Positions 1 through 7,402 of a stretch of DNA of 12,723 nucleotides are shown in pieces. The position numbers were made by a program, and so were the translations under genes. Numbering within the stretch: position 1 is the first letter of the stretch; each line of letters opens with the position of its first letter. Under the pieces are notes generated by a model. That model was not told the origin of the DNA, ran no database searches, and saw only the letters and a list, made by a program, of their open reading frames with translations. Source of the DNA: Limnochordia bacterium (GTDB taxonomy: Bacteria; Bacillota; Limnochordia; DUMW01); contig JALNWK010000065.1 in NCBI GenBank assembly GCA_023230925.1, positions 1 through 12,723 of the forward strand, written 5' to 3'.

Positions 1-136
1 CTCCCATACCTTACTTTTTATGTTCCACAATCTAGTTTGGCCATGATTTGCTTTCTGGCGTACATTTCTTTACCCACTAATCAATTGCCAGACTGCAGAA
101 CCAAGCACATCGCAAATAGCTCAGCCCATCATCGAC

Positions 137-165
137 TTGACAACACCCCGCTTATTGCGCATAAT
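137..165 (+). promoter_or_regulatory. Sigma-A-type promoter of the ileS T-box leader
   Basis: A perfect -35 box TTGACA (137-142) is followed after exactly 17 bases by CATAAT (160-165), five of six matches to the -10 consensus. Transcription would start near 172, just upstream of the T-box leader, which is where a T-box promoter is expected. Bases 1-136 hold no gene or signal that I can recognise. Confidence 0.75.
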
Positions 166-171
166 GGTTAA

Positions 172-451
172 TAAACTGAGGAAACGGGAGAAAGGGTCTT
201 TGTGTTGTTATTCTTCCGATATATGGAAACCCAATGAAAGGAAAAGTAGCCCGGTTATTGGTACCAGCGAGTTGGGAAGTGGTGGAAGCCCGACGATCAA
301 GGCCGAGGTGAAGATCAGCCCGGAGGGGTCCGACTGAAGTGTCAGTAGGTCGGAACGTTGGAAAACGTTAAGATTCACCGAGTTGCACAGATTGTGCTAA
401 TCGGGGTGGTACCGCGGGATTAACTCGCCCCCAGTGATGGGGGCTTTTTTT
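172..451 (+). promoter_or_regulatory. T-box riboswitch, isoleucine-specific (tRNA-Ile sensing)
   Basis: This leader controls ileS by transcription antitermination: uncharged tRNA-Ile stabilises an antiterminator. Visible elements in order are: the AGTAG motif of Stem I (245-249); the AGCGAG element and a distal hairpin GTTGGG/CCCGAC (271-276/289-294); the specifier context GAAGATCAG with isoleucine codon ATC at 314-316; a Stem III hairpin TCCGAC/GTCGGA (328-333/349-354); and the T-box core GGTGGTACCGCGG around 405-417. TGGT (407-410) in the core can pair with the ACCA end of tRNA-Ile. TAATC (398-402) pairs with GATTA (418-422), and CGAGTT (379-384) with AACTCG (422-427), forming the antiterminator next to the terminator at 427-451. 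The specifier codon agrees with the downstream gene. The 5' limit is inferred from the promoter. Confidence 0.95.
427..451 (+). terminator. Rho-independent terminator of the T-box leader
   Basis: GCCCCC (427-432) pairs with GGGGGC (439-444) around a six-base loop and is followed directly by seven T (445-451). It is the off state of the riboswitch. The antiterminator uses bases up to 427, so the two structures compete at the base of this hairpin. Confidence 0.93.
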
Positions 452-475
452 ATGTCAAAGTTAGGGAGGATTAGC

Positions 476-3244
476 ATGAATTACCGAAATACGCTACAGC
501 TGCTCAAAACAGACTTCCCCATGCGAGCAAATCTGCCGGTGCGGGAGGTACAGATACAAGGGAAATGGAACGAAGAGCGGCTTTATGAGAAGCTGCAAGA
601 AAAGGGTGAAAAGGAAGGGCGGCCAAAGTTCATTCTGCACGATGGACCGCCTTATGCCAATGGGCACATTCACATTGGTACAGCCCTAAACAAGGTACTA
701 AAGGATATTGTAATCCGTTCTAAATCCATGGATGGGTTCCGGGCACCCTTCGTACCGGGGTGGGATACCCATGGCTTACCTGTGGAACATGCGGTGGTAA
801 AACTTGAAGGGGGCAAGGAGCTAGAACCCCTGAAACTACGTCGAAAGTGTAAGGACTATGCATTGAAGTTCCTAGATATTCAAAGGGATGAATTTAAACG
901 ACTAGGGGGCTGGGGTGCATGGGAAGATCCCTACATCACTTTGGATCCAAAGTACGAAGCGGAACAGATCCGGGTGTTTGGGGAGATGTTTACGAAGGGG
1001 TATATCTACAAAGGGCTAAAGCCTGTGTATTGGTGTATGTCCTGTCATACTGCCTTAGCTGAGGCAGAGATTGAGTACAAAGATGCCCAGTCGGACTCAA
1101 TCTATGTCAAGTTCCCTGTGGTAGACGGGAAAGGCTTACTGCCTGAAGATACCTCGGTGGTCATTTGGACTACCACACCTTGGACACTGCCGGCCAATAT
1201 GGCTGTCTGCCTCCATCCAGCCTACAAGTATGCACTTCTTGAGACTGAGCAAGGCAAATTCGTTGTGGCCGAGGAGTTAGGGAGTACCTTTGCCCAAGAG
1301 ATAGGTCTTGCGGATGTGTCTACGACGAAACTGTACAGCGGAGAGGAACTAGAGGGTATTCTGTGCCAACATCCCTTGGAGGATCGTACTGTGCCTATTA
1401 TCCTGGGCATGCATGTTGGCTTGGATCAAGGTACCGGTTGCGTCCATACAGCTCCGGGCCATGGCGTTGAGGACTACGAAGTAGGGATGAAGTACAAGCT
1501 GCCTGTCTATGCTCCGGTAGATGCCCGGGGTGCCTTTACCAAAGAGGCGGGTAAGTATGCAGGAATGAATGTGTACAAAGCCAATCCCGTGATTGTAGAG
1601 GACTTGAAAGCGGCGCAGGTTTTGCTGCAGGCGGGCAAAATCGTACACCAATATCCTCATTGTTGGCGCTGTAAGGAGCCTGTGATCTTCCGGGCCACTG
1701 AGCAGTGGTTTGCATCCATTGACGACTTCCGAGAGGAAGCCCTAAAGGCCATTGGCGAGGTCAAGTGGATTCCTGGCTGGGGAATCGACCGGATTAGCAA
1801 CATGGTCAAGGATCGCCATGATTGGTGCATTTCCCGCCAGCGATATTGGGGAGTGCCAATTCCTATCTTCTATTGTAAAGAATGTGGCAAGACGATTATA
1901 GATGAGAAGACGATAGAGTCGGTCAGCGCTGTCTTCGCCGAAGAAGGCTCCGATGCATGGTTCATCAAACCGGCTACGGATTTTCTGCCCCCAGGTTATG
2001 TTTGTGAGCAATGTGGCAGTGCGGATTTTACCAAGGAAATGAACATCATGGATGTCTGGTTTGACTCGGGCAGCAGTCATCGTTGTGTATTAGAGCAAAG
2101 ACCCGAACTAGACGCACCGGCGGATCTGTATCTTGAGGGTAGCGATCAGCACCGGGGCTGGTTCCAGTCCTCATTGCTGACGGCAGTGGCCACGAAGGGC
2201 AAGGCGCCGTATAAGGCGGTGTTAACCCATGGCTTTATTGTTGATGCCGAGGGGAACAAGATGTCTAAGTCCATCGGAAATGTATTGGCCCCCGAGCAGG
2301 TGATTAAGAAGTACGGTGCCGATGTCTTCCGCCTGTGGGTGGCATCCTCGGACTACCGGAACGATGTGCGTATCTCAGATACGATCCTAGGACAAATGGC
2401 AGAAGCTTACCGCAGGATTCGGAATACCGCCCGTTTTCTTCTGGGCAACCTGCACGATTTTTCGTTGGAGAAAGATCAGGTGCCATTGGCAGAATTGGCT
2501 TCCTTGGATAACTGGGCCGTCATGCGGGTAAACGAAGTGGCGGAGAGGGTAACCCAGGCCTATCGCACCTATGACTTTCATTTGGTGTACCACGCGTTGT
2601 ATAACTTTTGTGTGGTGGATATGGGCGGGTTCTACCTTGATGTGCTCAAGGATACTCTGTATTGTGATGCAGAAGACTCCTTTGTCCGCAGATCAGCTCA
2701 GACAGCGATGTATCAGATCTTGGTTAAACTAGCTCAGCTAATTGCCCCACTGCTGCCCCATACTGCCGATGAGATCTGGCAGTATATAAGGGAGATAGAT
2801 AGCAGTCTCGAGGAAAGTGTGCATTTAAGCACTTGGTCTGTCTCAGCGGTAGACGAAGAATACTTGGGTAAGTGGGAGGAGTTCCTACGGATCCGCCGGG
2901 TGGCAATGAAGGCCCTAGAGGAGATGCGAGCCTCTAAGGAGATTGGTTCCTCTAACGAAGCAGCCATTGATGTGTACGTAGATGATGAAGCCTACGCAGC
3001 CTTGGTTCCTTTCTTGAATGATCTAGAACGGTTGCTCATGGTCTCTAAGGCAAGCGTGCATCGGGCAGAAGGTAGCCTACCGGATACCGGTGTATCCCTA
3101 GACGAATGCCCTGGGGTAAAGGTGCAAGTTAATGTGGCCGATGAGGCAAAATGTGAAAGGTGTTGGCGGTATCTACCTAGCGTAGGCACCGATGAGGAGT
3201 ACAAGGATCTGTGTGCTCGGTGTGCTACCGTCGTGAAATCATAG
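476..3244 (+). CDS. ileS: Isoleucine--tRNA ligase (IleS), zinc-finger type
   Basis: The enzyme charges tRNA-Ile with isoleucine in the cytoplasm, using ATP, and edits mischarged valine. The protein is 922 aa, full length for bacterial type I IleS. Class I signatures are present: the HIGH-type motif in GHIHIGTA (about 63-70, fourth position Thr, a common variant) and KMSKS at 595-599. The CP1 editing domain shows WTTTPWTLPAN and GTGCVHTAPGHG. The tRNA-binding part ends in a zinc finger with Cys893, 896, 913 and 916. I chose ATG 476 because AGGGAGGA lies five bases upstream. The in-frame ATG at 434 lies inside the leader terminator and cannot be the start. The gene stands alone under the tRNA-Ile T-box, as is usual in Bacillota. 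Confidence 0.98.
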   Translation: MNYRNTLQLLKTDFPMRANLPVREVQIQGKWNEERLYEKLQEKGEKEGRPKFILHDGPPYANGHIHIGTALNKVLKDIVIRSKSMDGFRAPFVPGWDTHGLPVEHAVVKLEGGKELEPLKLRRKCKDYALKFLDIQRDEFKRLGGWGAWEDPYITLDPKYEAEQIRVFGEMFTKGYIYKGLKPVYWCMSCHTALAEAEIEYKDAQSDSIYVKFPVVDGKGLLPEDTSVVIWTTTPWTLPANMAVCLHPAYKYALLETEQGKFVVAEELGSTFAQEIGLADVSTTKLYSGEELEGILCQHPLEDRTVPIILGMHVGLDQGTGCVHTAPGHGVEDYEVGMKYKLPVYAPVDARGAFTKEAGKYAGMNVYKANPVIVEDLKAAQVLLQAGKIVHQYPHCWRCKEPVIFRATEQWFASIDDFREEALKAIGEVKWIPGWGIDRISNMVKDRHDWCISRQRYWGVPIPIFYCKECGKTIIDEKTIESVSAVFAEEGSDAWFIKPATDFLPPGYVCEQCGSADFTKEMNIMDVWFDSGSSHRCVLEQRPELDAPADLYLEGSDQHRGWFQSSLLTAVATKGKAPYKAVLTHGFIVDAEGNKMSKSIGNVLAPEQVIKKYGADVFRLWVASSDYRNDVRISDTILGQMAEAYRRIRNTARFLLGNLHDFSLEKDQVPLAELASLDNWAVMRVNEVAERVTQAYRTYDFHLVYHALYNFCVVDMGGFYLDVLKDTLYCDAEDSFVRRSAQTAMYQILVKLAQLIAPLLPHTADEIWQYIREIDSSLEESVHLSTWSVSAVDEEYLGKWEEFLRIRRVAMKALEEMRASKEIGSSNEAAIDVYVDDEAYAALVPFLNDLERLLMVSKASVHRAEGSLPDTGVSLDECPGVKVQVNVADEAKCERCWRYLPSVGTDEEYKDLCARCATVVKS

Positions 3245-3276
3245 CGAAACAGGTTAGACCTAACCACGCATGAGGA

Positions 3277-3313
3277 ATAAGGGTGACCAGGAGCTGATCA
3301 GGGTCGCCCTTAT
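3277..3313 (+). terminator. Hairpin downstream of ileS, possible terminator
   Basis: ATAAGGGTGACC (3277-3288) pairs with GGTCGCCCTTAT (3302-3313) over 12 base pairs with one U-G wobble and a 13-base loop. The wobble pairs only in + strand RNA, as expected for a structure at the end of the ileS message. No T tract follows, so intrinsic termination is uncertain and it could instead stabilise the 3' end. A small hairpin GGTTAG/CTAACC (3252-3265) precedes it. Confidence 0.45.
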
Positions 3314-3818
3314 CGCGTCCTGGGGTGGATTCACATAGAGCTCCTTTGGCTCTTTGGTATCAGCACAGGTTCCTTCTTAGTAGCCAGCGATAGATTATTC
3401 CACCCAGTCTTCAAGCATGATCCGAAAGAGCCGCCAGGAATCTCCTATGCCTTTAGACGTGGGGAGAGGCAGGTGACGCCGGCTGGAGATGTACTATCGC
3501 CAAGTCTGTAGGGGATCCAGTTGCGTTTTGATGCCAAGCCCCCTCTGCCTGTTCTTAGAGTCTTCTGCTTCCTAGGTATGATTTTCCCATGAGTGTAGGA
3601 TAGAACTATAATATCAGTCTCCAGCATTCCTCGTTTCTGCTCCAATTCCCTTTGCAGAAAGCCCATGATGCTATTCTCTGTGTGCGGGCAAAACATCCAA
3701 GCAGGAGAAACCTCATCTCGTGGAGAACAGAAATCTGGACTAAGTTTCTGAAATGATTAGGTGTTTCTCACTATGGTGTTCAAGGTGCGAGACCTTCATT
3801 TTGAGAGGAGTCTGGGGT
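3314..3818. other. Gene-poor gap between ileS and the response regulator
   Basis: I find no convincing gene here. An 83-residue open frame on the minus strand (3696 to 3445) has no good ribosome site and no family I recognise. Just past it, in another minus-strand frame, the peptide GDSWRLFRIMLEDWVE (about 3447 to 3395) recalls the N-terminus of LOG-family nucleotide phosphoribohydrolases, but it stops after 16 residues. That resemblance is weak and the stretch may be a decayed gene remnant. A short inverted repeat AGAGC/GCTCT lies at 3337-3353. A possible promoter for the downstream module is at 3584-3612. Confidence 0.5.
3584..3612 (+). promoter_or_regulatory. Possible sigma-A promoter for the response-regulator module
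   Basis: A perfect TATAAT (3607-3612) is preceded after 17 bases by TTCCCA (3584-3589), four of six matches to the -35 consensus. It would give an untranslated leader of about 200 bases before the GTG start at 3819. No better promoter is evident nearer the gene, but the weak -35 leaves this tentative. Confidence 0.35.
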
Positions 3819-4511
3819 GTGCGAGAACGTATTCTCATTGTTGAAGACGATCCAGATATTAACCGGTTGCTGACGACCTTCTTGCAGAAGGAAGGCTATG
3901 AGACGATCGCGGCTTTTTCGGGGACCGAGGCGCTCTTCGTCCTCAAAGAGCGGATCGATTTGATACTGCTAGACCTAATGATCCCTGGACTTAGTGGGGA
4001 GAGGGTTCTCGAGCACATCCGTGAAAGCTCATCGGTACCGGTGATTGTTATTTCCGGGAAGATCTCATTAGATGATAAGGTGACAGCACTAGAGCTTGGT
4101 GCCGATGACTATATTACTAAACCCTTTGAAAAAAGAGAAGTACTCGCCCGGGTTAAAGCCGCGCTACGGCGTGCGCAACCAACAGCTGAAAAAGATCAAA
4201 AGCAAGTGCTATCTCATCAGGGCCTGGTAGTGGACGTCGAGTGCTTCCGTGTCACCTATCAAAATCAGAAGATTGATCTTACCCAGACGGAGTTTGTGAT
4301 CCTTAAGACATTAATGGAAGAGCCGCAGGTCGTCTTCAGTCGGGATAAGCTCTACCGAAGGATCTGGGATGAGGACTATGTGGGTGATGATAACGCCATT
4401 ACCGTACACATTAGTCATTTGCGGCAGAAGCTACGGCAAGCGTCAGGACAAGAGCATATTGAAACCGTCTGGGGTATTGGTTATCGGATGAGCGATGCGA
4501 GCAGGCTTTAG
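3819..4511 (+). CDS. OmpR/PhoB-family response regulator
   Basis: This is a two-component transcription regulator of 230 aa. The N-terminal receiver domain (about 3-115) has the acidic pair Asp10/Asp11, the phosphoacceptor Asp52 in LLDLMIPG, the switch residue Ser79 and Lys101 in ITKPF. A winged-helix DNA-binding domain follows (about 130-228) and ends in the typical VWGIGYRM. I chose GTG 3819 because GAGGAG (3805-3810) sits eight bases upstream and the receiver fold begins at once with RERILIVEDD. The upstream in-frame ATG at 3753 adds 22 residues unlike the family. The partner is most likely the kinase at 6285-7208, beyond the two ABC genes. By analogy with BcrR- and Cpr-like systems it probably activates the adjacent ABC transporter; that is inference. 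Confidence 0.95.
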   Translation: MRERILIVEDDPDINRLLTTFLQKEGYETIAAFSGTEALFVLKERIDLILLDLMIPGLSGERVLEHIRESSSVPVIVISGKISLDDKVTALELGADDYITKPFEKREVLARVKAALRRAQPTAEKDQKQVLSHQGLVVDVECFRVTYQNQKIDLTQTEFVILKTLMEEPQVVFSRDKLYRRIWDEDYVGDDNAITVHISHLRQKLRQASGQEHIETVWGIGYRMSDASRL

Positions 4512-4556
4512 ACTTTCTTAAGGTTTTGTTTACTTTTGGTACAGGTACTAAAGCTG

Positions 4557-4583
4557 CCCCTCCTCTAGAATAGAGGCAGGAGG
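4557..4583 (+). promoter_or_regulatory. Inverted repeat that could mask the ribosome site of the ABC ATPase gene
   Basis: The SD AGGAGG (4578-4583) is preceded by CCTCC (4559-4563), which can pair with GGAGG (4579-4583). A competing hairpin CCTCTA/TAGAGG (4562-4567/4571-4576) leaves the SD free. The two pairings exclude each other because they share bases 4562-4563. Translational control is only a possibility. Confidence 0.3.
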
Positions 4584-4592
4584 TGCAAAGAC

Positions 4593-5516
4593 ATGAATGT
4601 ATTTGTGAGGACCGATAATCTTTGTAAGAAGTACGGTCATACCTATGCTCTAAGGGATGCCAGTATTGAGATCCACCAGGGAGACATTTATGGGATTGTG
4701 GGCCGAAACGGTGCCGGGAAGAGCACCCTGATGAAACTAATCACTGGCCTGACCGAAAGAACTGCTGGTGAACTGGAACTCTTCGGGCAAACAGAAGACT
4801 TGTTTAAGCAAAGACGGCGGATTGGTGCCATCGTGGAGACTCCGGAGTTTTTCCCCTATTTCTCTGGTGAGCAAAACTTAGAGTATTTCCGCCGGCAACG
4901 AGGGATCGTTGACCCAGGGGTAGTCGAGCGTGCCCTTCGGCAAGTGGGTTTGGCAGATGCAGGAAGGAAGAAGTTCAAAGCCTATTCCTTAGGTATGAAA
5001 CAACGTTTAGGGTTAGCCCTAGCTTTGATGGGAGAACCTGATGTGCTGGTGCTTGATGAGCCGGTCAATGGTATTGATCCAGCCGGGATTGTAGAAATGC
5101 GTCATTTGCTGTTGCGGCTTAACCAGGAAAAACACATCACCATTTTGATCAGTAGTCATATCTTGGCGGAACTGTCTAATTTGGCGACGCGCTTTGCTAT
5201 TATCGATCAGGGGGTTATTCTCGAGGAGCTTTCTGCTGAGGAATTAGCCCTTAAGTCCCGAGCGTATATTGAATTGCGAACAGAGCAGCCCAGACGTGCT
5301 GTGGCAATTTTGGAGCGGGATCTTGGCTTTACCCAGTTTTTGGTGGACGCGCATGGTCAGATCCGGCTTTTTGAAGGGTTTGATCAGCTTGGTGCCATCA
5401 GCCAGAAACTCGTTCAGGAAAACGTGGGATTGCTCGGGATGGAGCAAAGACATGACTCCTTGGAAGATTACTTCCTAAATCTGATCGGAGGTGGTCGTCA
5501 TGCTCAACTATCTTAG
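4593..5516 (+). CDS. ABC transporter ATP-binding protein, BcrA/lantibiotic-protection type
   Basis: This 307-aa cytoplasmic ATPase drives an ABC-2 type transporter. It has Walker A GRNGAGKST (38-46), a Q-loop region near 80-90, the signature YSLGMKQR (131-138), Walker B VLVLDE (151-156) with catalytic Glu156, and the H-loop His189 in ISSHIL. YSLGM in place of LSGGQ is common in the BcrA-like group that exports or expels peptide antibiotics and lipids. AGGAGG lies nine bases before the ATG. The end overlaps the permease gene by 17 bases, so the two are translationally coupled and almost certainly form one transporter with it. The substrate cannot be read from the sequence. Bacitracin- or lantibiotic-type peptides are a guess from context. 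Confidence 0.93.
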   Translation: MNVFVRTDNLCKKYGHTYALRDASIEIHQGDIYGIVGRNGAGKSTLMKLITGLTERTAGELELFGQTEDLFKQRRRIGAIVETPEFFPYFSGEQNLEYFRRQRGIVDPGVVERALRQVGLADAGRKKFKAYSLGMKQRLGLALALMGEPDVLVLDEPVNGIDPAGIVEMRHLLLRLNQEKHITILISSHILAELSNLATRFAIIDQGVILEELSAEELALKSRAYIELRTEQPRRAVAILERDLGFTQFLVDAHGQIRLFEGFDQLGAISQKLVQENVGLLGMEQRHDSLEDYFLNLIGGGRHAQLS

Positions 5517-6234
5517 ATCAGAGTGTTACCGTCATCTGCGGCAGCGCAGCCTGTGGCTCTTCTTTTTGTTCTGTCTTGCTGTGATTGTCATGTGCGCTTG
5601 GTCCTTCAAAAAAGCAGGTACGGCTCCCATCACCACGGAGAGATTCCTTAACTTCGGATTAACATCGATTTTATTGCTAGGGGCGATTATTTTCTCCGCG
5701 GTCTTTTCTGCCTTTGTCCACAAGGAAAGAGGGATTCATGTGCAGATGATTTCCTCCGGCATGACCCGCGGAAGGATCTTCTTTGGTGATTATGTTTCCC
5801 TCATGCTGATGACTGTGGTGTTTGCAGCAGTATTGAGTGGCATTTCCATTGCGGTAGGGGCTATCGTCTTCCCCAAAAGCGCGGGAGGGAACCTTAGCTT
5901 GGTCGCACTAGATTTCCTGAAAACCATTGGTGGGGTCTGCTTAGTGCTTGTTCCCTGGAATGCGATGGCTTTAGGGTTAAATTACCTGGTGCCTAATAAG
6001 GGAGCGGCGATCACCATTTTCTTTGCAGTGGGTTTGATTTCCTACCCCATTGTCGGAGCGTTGTCTTTAAGGCATGAGTTTCTTACGGTATTGTTGGAGT
6101 TTTACCCCATGACTCACCTGGAAATGCTTCTACGGCACAGCCTTCAGGCCAAAGAGTTTACTGTTTGCGTTGTAGGTAACTTGGCTGTTTGGTTTGGGTT
6201 GGGCACCATAGCATACTTCAGACGGGAGTTGTAG
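5500..6234 (+). CDS. ABC-2 family transporter permease
   Basis: This 244-aa integral membrane protein is the channel partner of the preceding ATPase. About six hydrophobic segments are visible, near residues 18-36, 50-73, 97-124, 139-164, 169-188 and 221-240, which is the usual topology of BcrB- or NisG-like ABC-2 permeases. I chose ATG 5500 because GGAGG (5487-5491) lies eight bases upstream. The GTG at 5491 is part of that ribosome site. The gene overlaps the end of the ATPase gene. A single permease implies a homodimer with two ATPase subunits, which is inferred. No lesion is visible. A gap of 50 bases separates it from the kinase gene. Confidence 0.88.
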   Translation: MLNYLRSECYRHLRQRSLWLFFLFCLAVIVMCAWSFKKAGTAPITTERFLNFGLTSILLLGAIIFSAVFSAFVHKERGIHVQMISSGMTRGRIFFGDYVSLMLMTVVFAAVLSGISIAVGAIVFPKSAGGNLSLVALDFLKTIGGVCLVLVPWNAMALGLNYLVPNKGAAITIFFAVGLISYPIVGALSLRHEFLTVLLEFYPMTHLEMLLRHSLQAKEFTVCVVGNLAVWFGLGTIAYFRREL

Positions 6235-6284
6235 GACTTATACAGGGCTGGACCATTTTTGTAGAGGGGAGAAGATGCAAGGAT

Positions 6285-7208
6285 ATGAAACTGGCCATAC
6301 TTGTGCTTACTGTGCTCTGCTTGCTTCTTCTTGGATTGTTAGTGATTATGCTAAGACAAATCCGTTCCATTCTCGGCCAGCTTAAGACCATTGAGCCGAA
6401 TCAGCTAAGTAACATGCAGCTTCGTCTTGACGAAGCTGCCCCGGGGTTTGACAAGCTGTTGGTTGGCATCAATAGGTTGCTCAATCACAGTCGCAAAGTG
6501 AACCGGGACCTGGAGCGACAGAAACGGAACCTGCAATCGCAAATCACTAGCATCTCCCATGACCTGCGCACGCCACTTACCTCGATCCTCGGCTATCTTG
6601 AGCTGGCGGAAAGCTCCGAGAGCGCCGAGGAGCGAGGGCTGTACATAGACGTGGTAAAGCGCAAGGCCATCATTTTGCAGAACCTAATCACCGATTTTTA
6701 TGAGCTGTCCCAGCTAGAAGAGGAGGAGTATCCCCTGGAACTGGAGACGGTCTCCTGCGTCCCGCTCCTGGAAGATACGGTATTAACCTTTTACCAGGAT
6801 TTTATCAGACGTGGTCTGAAATTGGAGCTGGATATTCAAGAAACACCCCCCATACGGCTGTCCCGCAAAGAACTTGTCCGTGTCTATACGAATCTGATTC
6901 AAAACATCATTAAGCATGCCAAGATCCACGCACGTATTTTCCACGGGCAACTGAACGGTCAGATTGTCACCATCCTGGAAAACGACCTTGATAGTCAGGT
7001 CGTCTTGGAGCCCCAGCGTTTGTTTGAACGCTTCTACACTGTGGATCCGAGCCGACATGGTAGTGGTACTGGCTTGGGGCTATATATTGCGCGGATCCTG
7101 CTTGGTAAAATGGGTCATCAGATTAAGGCCGCGCAGTCGGGTCAACTTATTCGGTTCGTGATTACCTACGGAACTTCTGCTCCACCTTCGCGGTCTGTGC
7201 TAGACTGA
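6285..7208 (+). CDS. Sensor histidine kinase with one N-terminal membrane segment
   Basis: This is a 307-aa membrane-anchored kinase. One strongly hydrophobic stretch (about 3-23) is followed by a charged linker and coiled-coil-like region (about 60-88). The HisKA domain has phosphoacceptor His92 in SHDLRTPLTS. The ATPase domain has an N-box ending in Asn207 (NLIQN) and the glycine-rich G2 box GSGTGLGL (259-266), preceded by RLFERFYTVD. There is no extracellular sensor domain, so the signal probably comes through the membrane or the neighbouring transporter. ATG 6285 is chosen because the hydrophobic segment starts there, although the ribosome site (AGGGGAGAAG at 6265-6274) is rather distant. 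It very probably phosphorylates the response regulator at 3819-4511. Similar small kinases occur next to YcbN/Cpr-like ABC transporters. Confidence 0.93.
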   Translation: MKLAILVLTVLCLLLLGLLVIMLRQIRSILGQLKTIEPNQLSNMQLRLDEAAPGFDKLLVGINRLLNHSRKVNRDLERQKRNLQSQITSISHDLRTPLTSILGYLELAESSESAEERGLYIDVVKRKAIILQNLITDFYELSQLEEEEYPLELETVSCVPLLEDTVLTFYQDFIRRGLKLELDIQETPPIRLSRKELVRVYTNLIQNIIKHAKIHARIFHGQLNGQIVTILENDLDSQVVLEPQRLFERFYTVDPSRHGSGTGLGLYIARILLGKMGHQIKAAQSGQLIRFVITYGTSAPPSRSVLD

Positions 7209-7316
7209 TCATCATCACCTGTCATCAGGGCATCTGTGCCTTCCCCATGTACATGCCGCTCGCGTTACTTCCCTGTTGTTTGTTTGAGGTAGGTTACTCC
7301 CTTCCATGACTTATCC

Positions 7317-7345
7317 TTGACAGTGTATAGCCGTTATGGTACTAT
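7317..7345 (+). promoter_or_regulatory. Sigma-A promoter of the GntR-ABC operon
   Basis: A perfect TTGACA (7317-7322) and TACTAT (7340-7345) are 17 bases apart. The start of transcription would be near 7352, giving a leader of about 50 bases. Operator-like repeats overlap the -10 region and the start site. Confidence 0.8.
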
Positions 7346-7371
7346 ATATACACTACGTACAGTATGTACAG
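7322..7371 (+). promoter_or_regulatory. Operator-like inverted repeats, probable GntR binding region
   Basis: AGTGTATA (7322-7329) and TATACACT (7347-7354) form an inverted repeat with 8-base arms 17 bases apart, covering the promoter spacer and -10 box. Immediately downstream, GTACAGTATGTAC (7357-7369) is a second palindrome with arms GTACA and TGTAC. GTACAG also repeats directly at 7357 and 7366. AGTGTA/TACACT half-sites resemble operators reported for YtrA-type regulators, and the position suits autorepression. Binding itself is inferred. Confidence 0.6.
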
Positions 7372-7402
7372 GTTTATCTCTGGATGAAGGGGGGAGAGAG
7401 CC

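Noticed and set aside
137..337. A 66-residue + strand open frame before ileS
   Set aside because: It begins on the -35 box of the promoter and lies across the T-box Stem I and specifier. It has no ribosome site, so it is a chance frame.
434..475. Upstream in-frame ATG codons extending IleS by 14 residues
   Set aside because: They lie in the leader terminator hairpin and T tract. The strong SD at 463-470 fits ATG 476 only.
689..691. Thr in place of the last His of the HIGH motif in IleS
   Set aside because: HIGT is a common variant in bacterial IleS and does not suggest loss of function.
1349..2080. Antisense open frames within ileS
   Set aside because: They mirror conserved ileS coding sequence and lack ribosome sites.
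5269..5478. A 69-residue frame inside the BcrA-like ATPase gene
   Set aside because: It is out of phase with an intact gene that continues through it, with no start signals of its own.
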